Source of the DNA: Bacteroidota bacterium
GTDB taxonomy: Bacteria > Bacteroidota > Bacteroidia > Bacteroidales > Rikenellaceae
Length of the DNA stretch: 47,718 bases
Assembly (NCBI GenBank): GCA_023443765.1
Contig: JAEZTA010000015.1
Location: 1 to 47,718 of the forward strand
Direction: 5' to 3'
Each line of letters opens with the position of its first letter. Positions within the stretch are counted from its first letter, which is position 1. Positions 41,463 to 47,718 of the stretch are shown here, piece by piece. The notes below the pieces were generated by a model that was not told the origin of the DNA, ran no database searches, and saw only the letters and a list, made by a program, of their open reading frames with translations. The position numbers and the translations under genes were made by a program.

Positions 41463-43115
41463 TTATTTGACAGACTTGACTGTTAAGTTCGGGTTGGGGT
41501 TGTTCTTGCCCGTGAGACCCGTATTTTGCTGCACAGCGGCAAGCGGAATTACGCAATTCCACCAAGGCGCGCGACCGGTCGTCGTAAACTGGGCGCTGGG
41601 CGGTGCATTGGTGCCCGAGTCTCCATTGTGCATGTCCATGTTCAGACGCTTCAGGTCGTAGAAGATGATACCTTCGCCCCAGAACTCGATGCGCTTCTGG
41701 AAGATGATCTCGTCGATGAGGTCGTTGGCTGCCGGAACCGTGTAGGCCGGATCGCGGTTGGCCATGAACGACAGCAGCAGCGACTTGCCGGTACCGGCAT
41801 CGTAGTGTGCCGTAGCCTCGGCTTCGATGAGGTACATCTCCTCGACGCGCATCATCGGGATGCTCGTCACGTTACCCGTAGCGTAGGACCTCTTCTCTCC
41901 GCCGTTTGTATGGAACTTGAACGATGCATAGGGAGCGATCGTCTTGAACTCGTCCTCGGTAAGACTCGTGTAGGGTTGTATGGCTTCGTACGAACGGTCC
42001 GGTCCGACGAAAACCTTTTTGCGGAAGTCGCCCGACGAAATGCGGTTGTAGCTGAATACCGAAAGACCCGGCTGGGCTCCGTAACCGTATCCCCAGATTG
42101 ATTCGGGACACATGTGCGCAGACCACGACAGCAGGTTGTTGAGTACGGTGTCGGTGGTCTGGATCATGCCCCACATCCACGACGAATTGACCGTGTTGAA
42201 ACCGGTTGCGGGATCGAGCCACTGGGTTTCGGTCATGATCGTGCAGCCCGATGCGTCGATGGCCTTGCGGGCATATTCGGCGGCCAGGCGATAGGCTGCG
42301 TTGCCGGTCGGAACGTTCTCGTACGAGTCCTCGAAGCCGCCCAGCCAGAGGTAGGCGCGTGCCTTGAGTCCGTAAACCACGGCCAGCGAAGGCAGGTTCT
42401 TCGATGCCGGCGTATAGTGGGCCAGCAGGGTCTCGGCAGCGTTGAGGTCTTCGAGAATGAACTCGAACATTTCCTCACGCGTTGCACGCGGGTTATTCTC
42501 CAGTTCCGCCAGGGTCATACCTTCGCGGACGATGGGAACGGTCAGCCCCTTGACGGCCTCCAGTTCGGTCTCGTAGGCGGGACGCTCGGGAGCTTTCGCC
42601 GGCAGCGGATCGTACTGACGGGCCATATCGAGGTAGCAGAGTGCGCGGAACGTCTTGCCGACACCCAGCATCTCTTCATATCCTTCGGCTCCGTTGGCGA
42701 TCTCGATGGCCTCGTTGGCTGTGAAGATGAACTTGTAATAGTTGGTATAGAAGAATTCGGTAGGCCAGTTGTTTGCAGCCAGTCCGTTGATATAGAGCCA
42801 AGGCTGCCAGCGGTCGTAGTACTGGTTGCCGCCCGGCAGGTTGCCGCTGACGGGGAATACTTCACCGACGAGACGGTCCGTGGCGCCGAAGATGCCCGGA
42901 TAACCGAAGTCGAAATGGTCTCCGAGGTCGAGATAACTGGTGATCAGAACCGTCGGCATCGCAGTAACCAAACCTTCCATGGCGAACGGCGATTCGGCCG
43001 TCTGGTCGCTGGTGGCATATCCACTCTCGGGGAAGGTCTCCTTGATGCAGCCCGACAGAATTACGGACGAGCCGAGGAGCGCTGCTGTGAGTTTTATGAT
43101 GTTATTCATTTTCAT
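41463..43115 (-). CDS. SusD/RagB-family surface lipoprotein (second system)
   Basis: The protein has 550 residues. A lipoprotein signal with lipobox LSGC is followed by IKETFPESGYATSDQT. The helix LGVGKTFRALCYLDMARQYD and the C-terminal RIEFWGEGIIFYDLKRLNMD are typical of SusD. It pairs with the SusC starting 20 bases upstream. The start may be ATG 43115 or ATG 43109 (MNNIIK). With the protease downstream, peptide or protein is a plausible ligand, as for the peptide importer RagAB, but this is inference. Confidence 0.93.
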   Translation of the reverse strand: MKMNNIIKLTAALLGSSVILSGCIKETFPESGYATSDQTAESPFAMEGLVTAMPTVLITSYLDLGDHFDFGYPGIFGATDRLVGEVFPVSGNLPGGNQYYDRWQPWLYINGLAANNWPTEFFYTNYYKFIFTANEAIEIANGAEGYEEMLGVGKTFRALCYLDMARQYDPLPAKAPERPAYETELEAVKGLTVPIVREGMTLAELENNPRATREEMFEFILEDLNAAETLLAHYTPASKNLPSLAVVYGLKARAYLWLGGFEDSYENVPTGNAAYRLAAEYARKAIDASGCTIMTETQWLDPATGFNTVNSSWMWGMIQTTDTVLNNLLSWSAHMCPESIWGYGYGAQPGLSVFSYNRISSGDFRKKVFVGPDRSYEAIQPYTSLTEDEFKTIAPYASFKFHTNGGEKRSYATGNVTSIPMMRVEEMYLIEAEATAHYDAGTGKSLLLSFMANRDPAYTVPAANDLIDEIIFQKRIEFWGEGIIFYDLKRLNMDMHNGDSGTNAPPSAQFTTTGRAPWWNCVIPLAAVQQNTGLTGKNNPNPNLTVKSVK

Positions 43116-43134
43116 GATATTCGTCGATTAAAAA

Positions 43135-46100
43135 TTAGAACGTAACGGTTACGCCGCCCGAGAAGGTGCGAATCGGTGCGTAGTAGTACGGATTCGTAAT
43201 TCCGTTGATAGCCTGGCGCGGGTCGAGACCCTGGCGCTTGGACCAGTACCATACGTTGTCGCACGCGAAGTAGATACGCAGGTTCTCGACAAGGAACTTA
43301 CGCGTGATACGTTTTGGCAGCGTATAGCCGAGCGTGATGTTCTGAATGTTCAGATACGATGCGCTGGTGAGGAAACGGTCCGAAACGGCAGCCTGGTTCG
43401 TATCGTTGTAAGCCAGGCGCGGAATATTCGAGCTGGAATTCTCGGGAGTCCACGAGTTGAGCAGGTCGTGGTGGTAGTTGTTTCCGGTCGACGTTCCTAA
43501 CGGCGAGTCCATGTAGTACATATAACCGTAGTCGAGAACCTGTCCGCCGAGCTGATAGGTGAAGCCTACCGAGAAATCGACGCCGTAGAAGCGGAGCGAT
43601 GTGCTGAAACCGCCGTAAACATCCGGCAGGGCGTCTCCGTGCATCTCGCGTCCGTTCTGCGAAGCAACCGAGTAATCGTCGGTCTTGACGCGCTCTTTGG
43701 TACCCTTTTCCTCATTGGTTTTGTAGGTGTACCACAGCGATTTTCCGGTTTCGGGGTCTACTCCCGCATAGGTCGGAATGTAGAACGAGAAGACGGACTC
43801 CCCTTCGGTGAGGAACTTGGTTCCCTGCTGGCGGCCTACGTGTTTGCCGTCTGCCGTCGTGTTGTTCTTGAACTGATCGGGCAGGTGAGTTACCTTGTTC
43901 TTGTAGTGGGTCATGTTGAGCGAGAAATCCCATACGAGATTCTTCTTCCGGATCAGATCCGCATTCAGTTCGATCTCAATACCACGGTTGACCATGTCGC
44001 CGATGTTGGTGAAGATGGAGGTATAACCGGCCTCGATCGGGGTTGCCAGCTCGAACAGCATGTCGGTGGTCTTACGGTTGAAGAAGTCGATACCTCCCGA
44101 CAGGCGGTTGCCCCAGAATCCGAACTCAACGCCGGCATTGAGGTTGGCGTTGGTCTCCCAGGTAATATCGGGATTGCCTTTGCGGTACAGCGTACTCGTT
44201 ACGCCGCCGCCCGAGCTCAGGATTTCGCGGTAGTCGACGTAGCGGTAATAAGTCTCCGCTTTCGACCCGAGGTTGTCGTTACCCTGCGAACCGTACGAAG
44301 CCTTGACTTTCAGCATGTCGATCCACGGAGCGTTGAACCAGTTCTCGCGGTTGATGATCCAGGCAGCGCCTAACGACCAGAAGTTACCCCAGCGGTGGTC
44401 GGGGTGGAAGCGTGACGATGCGTCGCGGCGATACGATCCCGAGAAGTAGATGCGCTCGTCGTAGTTGTACTGTCCGCGGAAGAAGTAACCTTCGTTGTTG
44501 TATTCCAGGACCGATGATCCCGAGCGCGAAGAATCTTCGACAGCTCCGCTGAGTTCGTTGTTGTCCGGCGAGTACATTCTGGTTTTCGAGGCGTACAGGC
44601 CGTAGGATTTGCGGTTGTACATCTCGTGTCCGAAGAGCAGGTCGAGGTTATGGTGCTCGGCGAAAGTGTTGGTGTAGGTCAGCAACTGCTGCAGGTTGTA
44701 GGCGATCTCACGACCGTGCTCCTTGTAAACCGAACCGCCCGACTCGGCGAACTGTCCGTAGTAGGGGTTTGCCACCTGCGTAGCGCGGGTTTCATCCAGC
44801 GATACGCTGCCGTTGAGGGTCAGTTTCAGGCCCTTGTACAGCATGAAATCCGCAAAACCGTTGGCCATGAAGGCGTTGCCCTCATTGATGTATTTGTTGA
44901 GCTGGATATCCTGCAGGTCGTTGCTCTTGCCGCCGTTCGTACGCAGGGCACCGCCGTTGCGTCCGTCGCCGGTATCGTACAACTTGAACCCGTATTGGTC
45001 GATCATGATGTTGCCGTTGCCGTCGCGCATGTAAACCGGATAGATAGGCGCCATGCGGATCGCCGTAGCAAATGCATTTCCGCCGTCGGCGTTACCTTCG
45101 CCCTGACCTTCGCCGTCGGCGTTGATCTTGTTACCGTTGTTCCAGACGAAATGGGTGTAGGACATGTTACCACCGACTTTCAGCCACTTCTTGGCCTGGT
45201 AATCGGCACGCAGACGGGCAGTATAACGTTCGTTGCTCGAACCGTCGACGATACCCGTGTTGTCCAGGTAACCGAGCGACGCGAAGAAGTTGGCGCGGTC
45301 GGTTGCTCCGGAGACGCTTACGTTGTACTCCTGACGGAACGACGACGATTTGTAAATTTCGTCGAGCCAGTTGTCGGGCTGCAGGTAGAACTGCTGGCCG
45401 TTGGCATCGGTTACCAGGCGGCCCTGCTTCGCACGCGGATTGAGGCGGCCGTTCTCTCCGATGAGGTTCTGGCCGTCGGGTACGGTGAAGACGTTGTAGC
45501 CCAGACCGCCGGGATCGTTCGATGTCAGCAGTTTGTTAGCTGCGATGTTGGCTGCCAGAGGCGTGTATTTCTGGTCCAGTTTGTAGTAATTGTACAGCGC
45601 CTTGTAGTGCATCTCGTAGTACTCGCCTGCATCTTCCACGATATCGTAAGTCTGCAGTGCGCGGGTGTTGATACCCCATTTGCCGTCGAAGGTTACGACA
45701 GCGTCGCCGGCCTTTGCCCGCTTCGTCGTCACCATGATCACACCGTTCGCGCCGCGTGCGCCGTACAGTGCGTTCGAGGCAGCGTCCTTGAGTACGCTGA
45801 TGGACTCGATGTCGGCAGCATTGATGTTGTTGATGTCGCCTTCGAAAGGAACACCGTCGACAACCCAGAGCGGGTCGTTCTTGGCGTTCATCGAACCGTA
45901 ACCGCGGACGTAAATCTTCTGACCGGAACCCGGACGGCCCGATTCAGACGAGAACTGTACACCGGCGATCTTGCCGACGAGTGCATCCTGAACGTTCGAA
46001 GACTGTGTTTTGATCAGGTCGTCGGATTTGATGACCTTCGCCGATCCGGTAAACGCATCTTTTTTGGCTGTACCGAAGGCGACCACGATGACATCGTCGA

Positions 46101-46404
46101 TTGCCTGCGTATCTTCTTTCAGCGTGATGTTGATGCGCGTTTTTCCTGAGATGGCAACCTTCTGGGTCTCATAGCCGATGAAGGATACGACCAGCGATCC
46201 GTTTCCGGGCGCTGAGATCGTGAAACTGCCGTCTCCATTCGAGGTTGTGCCGACGTGTGTGCCGTCGACCATGACCGTTGCGCCCGCGATCGGTTTCCCG
46301 TCGGAATCGGCCACTGTACCCGAAATTTGCTTACTCTGGGCCAGCGAAAGTAATATTCCCCCCCCCAGTAAAGCAATTAACGATAGTAGAATTTTTCTTA
46401 CCAT
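43135..46404 (-). CDS. SusC/RagA-family TonB-dependent transporter (second system), with a G9 tract in the signal peptide
   Basis: The protein has 1,089 residues. A signal peptide (about 1-22) is followed by a carboxypeptidase-like domain (about 25-100; ISGTVADSDGKPIAGATVMV), a TonB box (DVIVVAFGTAKKDAFTG) and a plug (IESISVLKDAASNALYGARG). The barrel ends GGVTVTF. No STN domain is present. The codons for Leu-Gly-Gly-Gly in the signal peptide form a run of nine G (46358-46366 on the + strand read as C), so the frame could shift by slippage. Its promoter at 46449-46480 is a full consensus match. The recombinase gene is upstream on the same strand. Confidence 0.95.
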   Translation of the reverse strand: MVRKILLSLIALLGGGILLSLAQSKQISGTVADSDGKPIAGATVMVDGTHVGTTSNGDGSFTISAPGNGSLVVSFIGYETQKVAISGKTRINITLKEDTQAIDDVIVVAFGTAKKDAFTGSAKVIKSDDLIKTQSSNVQDALVGKIAGVQFSSESGRPGSGQKIYVRGYGSMNAKNDPLWVVDGVPFEGDINNINAADIESISVLKDAASNALYGARGANGVIMVTTKRAKAGDAVVTFDGKWGINTRALQTYDIVEDAGEYYEMHYKALYNYYKLDQKYTPLAANIAANKLLTSNDPGGLGYNVFTVPDGQNLIGENGRLNPRAKQGRLVTDANGQQFYLQPDNWLDEIYKSSSFRQEYNVSVSGATDRANFFASLGYLDNTGIVDGSSNERYTARLRADYQAKKWLKVGGNMSYTHFVWNNGNKINADGEGQGEGNADGGNAFATAIRMAPIYPVYMRDGNGNIMIDQYGFKLYDTGDGRNGGALRTNGGKSNDLQDIQLNKYINEGNAFMANGFADFMLYKGLKLTLNGSVSLDETRATQVANPYYGQFAESGGSVYKEHGREIAYNLQQLLTYTNTFAEHHNLDLLFGHEMYNRKSYGLYASKTRMYSPDNNELSGAVEDSSRSGSSVLEYNNEGYFFRGQYNYDERIYFSGSYRRDASSRFHPDHRWGNFWSLGAAWIINRENWFNAPWIDMLKVKASYGSQGNDNLGSKAETYYRYVDYREILSSGGGVTSTLYRKGNPDITWETNANLNAGVEFGFWGNRLSGGIDFFNRKTTDMLFELATPIEAGYTSIFTNIGDMVNRGIEIELNADLIRKKNLVWDFSLNMTHYKNKVTHLPDQFKNNTTADGKHVGRQQGTKFLTEGESVFSFYIPTYAGVDPETGKSLWYTYKTNEEKGTKERVKTDDYSVASQNGREMHGDALPDVYGGFSTSLRFYGVDFSVGFTYQLGGQVLDYGYMYYMDSPLGTSTGNNYHHDLLNSWTPENSSSNIPRLAYNDTNQAAVSDRFLTSASYLNIQNITLGYTLPKRITRKFLVENLRIYFACDNVWYWSKRQGLDPRQAINGITNPYYYAPIRTFSGGVTVTF
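46358..46366 (-). repeat. Homopolymer G9 (C9 on the + strand) in codons 13-16 of the SusC gene
   Basis: The gene reads TTACTG, then nine G counting the last base of CTG, then AATATT. With ten G the frame meets a TAA nine codons later. With eight G it stays open about 85 codons before a stop. Length changes would switch the protein off. Confidence 0.9.
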
Positions 46405-46448
46405 AAGCGTTAATCTGAAATTGTTTTTTAAAATAAAAAGTTCACAAG

Positions 46449-46480
46449 CAAAGATATGAAAATGCTACCTCGTTTACAAA
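46449..46480 (-). promoter_or_regulatory. Promoter of the second SusCD system
   Basis: On the - strand TTTG (46480-46477), 20 bases, then TATCTTTG (46456-46449): full consensus match with a leader of about 38 bases. Confidence 0.8.
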
Positions 46481-46566
46481 TAAATTATTAAAAAAATTTA
46501 CCAATATAACATATCTTCAGAGGATCGGCTACTGGTGGTTACGATTTAGGGCATATGATTCCATGA

Positions 46567-46585
46567 CGGTTACAGATTGTAATCG
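46567..46585. repeat. 19-bp dyad between recombinase and SusC
   Basis: CGGTTACA and TGTAATCG face each other around GAT, with one G-T mismatch. It lies in the 257-base gap downstream of the recombinase gene. It may be a recombinase or regulator site, or a weak terminator. Confidence 0.35.
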
Positions 46586-46661
46586 CCTGTTTTAGGGGTT
46601 TTCGGGTATTCCGGGCGAAAATGTCTGCCGTGTGGACTTCTATGTATACACGAATCCGACC

Positions 46662-47718
46662 TTAAAACTGCTCCTGAACCCGTTCCAGACCCGAATCCGG
46701 GTAGAGTGTATCGAGCCGTTTGGAGAGGCGTTCCATGTCGCCGTCGAGCTTCGAGTGGGTGATAGTCGCGTAAATCTGTGTAGTACGGATATTCTTATGG
46801 CCCAGCAATTTACTGATGGTTTCGATTGCCATTCCCTGCGAGAGAGTGATCGTCGTGGCGAAGGTATGACGCGCCGAGTGGAACGTAATGTGCCGCGGAA
46901 TGCCTGCCAGGGACATAATGCGTTCGAGGCAGATGTTGCACCAACCATTGCTTGGCAGATTGAATATCTGCATGTTACGTTGCCGGGGTTTGTATTTCAG
47001 CAGGATCGCATACGGAACTGCGAAAATCCGCACATGGACAGTTGTCCCCGTTTTCCGACGTGTGGTGCTGATCCACAACTGCTTACCATCCTGCTGGATT
47101 TGCTGGGGAGTAAGCATGCTGAGGTCGATATAGGAGAGTCCCGTGAAGCAACTGAACAAAAACGCATCGCGTACCAACTGCAAGGTCGCATCGTTGAGCT
47201 CCAGACGGATTAGTTTACGTATCTCGGCCATGGATAGATAGTTTCTGGTGACAAATTCACTGTGCAGTTTGTAATTGGAGAAGAGGTCCTTGGACATGTA
47301 ACCCTTGCTGCGGGCCAGCATAAGGACGTGTTTGAGCGCAATCATGTAGATCCACGTCGTGTTTTTCTTATGCCCGCACTCCTGGGCGATATACTGGTGA
47401 AACCCGGTCAGGAACTCCTTGTCGAGCTCTTTGAACAGCAAATCCTTGCGGTTGAACCGGTCGTTGACATAGCTTTCGAGATGATTGTAAACACACCTAT
47501 ATTTATAATAGGTCGTTTTGCTGCGGCTGATGCCGACCATCCGGCTGAATTCCTCGTTGTGACGCTTAAAAAAAGCAAGCAACGTTTCATTACGCTGATC
47601 GTTACCGAAATACATCTCCTTGACCATTCCCGGAGTAACCAGCGAATGCTCGTAGAATAATGTATTGTAACAACGTTCGATGTGGTAGCGAATCTGGGCG
47701 AGTTGTTCGTTTGTACGT
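46662..47718 (-). CDS. CTnDOT-type tyrosine recombinase, partial (N-terminus beyond the window)
   Basis: The reading frame is open to the window edge, beginning RTNEQLAQIRYHIERCYNTL, so at least 351 residues are present and the 5' end is missing. The arm and core-binding regions come first (FFKRHNEEFSRMVGISRSK, KTTYYKYRCVYNHLE). The catalytic domain has HSARHTF (His and Arg of HxxR), LGHKNIRTTQIYATI (His and the nucleophile Tyr) and a lysine in RRKTGT. At the first-arginine position it has Ser (CFTGLSYIDL), a change I recall from IntDOT and related Bacteroides recombinases. It could be an element integrase or a DNA-inversion recombinase. Confidence 0.88.
   Translation of the reverse strand, partial: RTNEQLAQIRYHIERCYNTLFYEHSLVTPGMVKEMYFGNDQRNETLLAFFKRHNEEFSRMVGISRSKTTYYKYRCVYNHLESYVNDRFNRKDLLFKELDKEFLTGFHQYIAQECGHKKNTTWIYMIALKHVLMLARSKGYMSKDLFSNYKLHSEFVTRNYLSMAEIRKLIRLELNDATLQLVRDAFLFSCFTGLSYIDLSMLTPQQIQQDGKQLWISTTRRKTGTTVHVRIFAVPYAILLKYKPRQRNMQIFNLPSNGWCNICLERIMSLAGIPRHITFHSARHTFATTITLSQGMAIETISKLLGHKNIRTTQIYATITHSKLDGDMERLSKRLDTLYPDSGLERVQEQF

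Noticed and set aside
46451..46517. AAGATATG/CATATCTT inverted pair around the second SusC promoter, as an invertible-promoter boundary
   Set aside because: Eight bases is too short for a known inversion site and one arm overlaps the -7 box. It is likely chance in AT-rich DNA.
1..47718. tRNA genes, rRNA, CRISPR arrays and riboswitches
   Set aside because: No cloverleaf-like, spaced-repeat or known riboswitch pattern was found by eye in the gaps; a covariance-model scan would settle it.

Overview
The window reads as a chromosomal segment of a GC-rich Bacteroidales bacterium, most like Alistipes or a close relative. Three things point there: SusC/SusD-type outer-membrane pairs, a fused MurF-alanine racemase, and promoters with the Bacteroidetes -7 box TAnnTTTG. 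No 16S or other marker gene is present, so the genus is an inference. I see no tRNA, rRNA or CRISPR array.

Positions 1-19,458 are mostly housekeeping genes on the + strand. A partial lptD (- strand) is divergent from a cell-wall amidase and an MCE/MlaD protein. These are followed by mutS2, murF-alr, a zinc-ribbon membrane protein, an RsmI-like methyltransferase, grpE, dnaJ, a small membrane protein, mutL, a rhomboid protease, an endonuclease/exonuclease/phosphatase protein, an M3 peptidase and a membrane-anchored winged-helix regulator. Short GC-rich hairpin repeats sit in front of mutS2 and in front of the small gene before mutL.

Positions 19,463-30,474 hold two divergent transcription units. 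On the - strand are dcuC and aspA, for C4-dicarboxylate exchange and aspartate deamination to fumarate. On the + strand are a secreted alpha/beta hydrolase, SusC, SusD and a FISUMP-domain lipoprotein. Both units appear to start from promoters that carry the same 15-base element at exactly the same distance from the -7 box, which suggests one regulator controls both.

Positions 30,475-36,251 are a mixed stretch: a YhcH-family protein, a decayed piece of a Bcr/CflA drug transporter ending at a 49-bp palindrome that resembles fused insertion-sequence ends, a small secreted protein of unknown function, and a one-helix protein overlapping an orphan sodium-pumping decarboxylase beta subunit. These are followed, on the - strand, by UDP-glucose dehydrogenase and an FprA-type flavo-diiron protein.

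Positions 36,391-47,718 are a - strand locus: a partial tyrosine recombinase of the CTnDOT type, SusC, SusD, a large lipoprotein, a subtilisin-like lipoprotein protease and a small lipocalin-like lipoprotein. The gene content suggests surface capture and digestion of protein or peptides. The SusC signal peptide is encoded across a run of nine G, so slipped-strand phase variation is possible. With the adjacent recombinase this is the most interesting part of the window.
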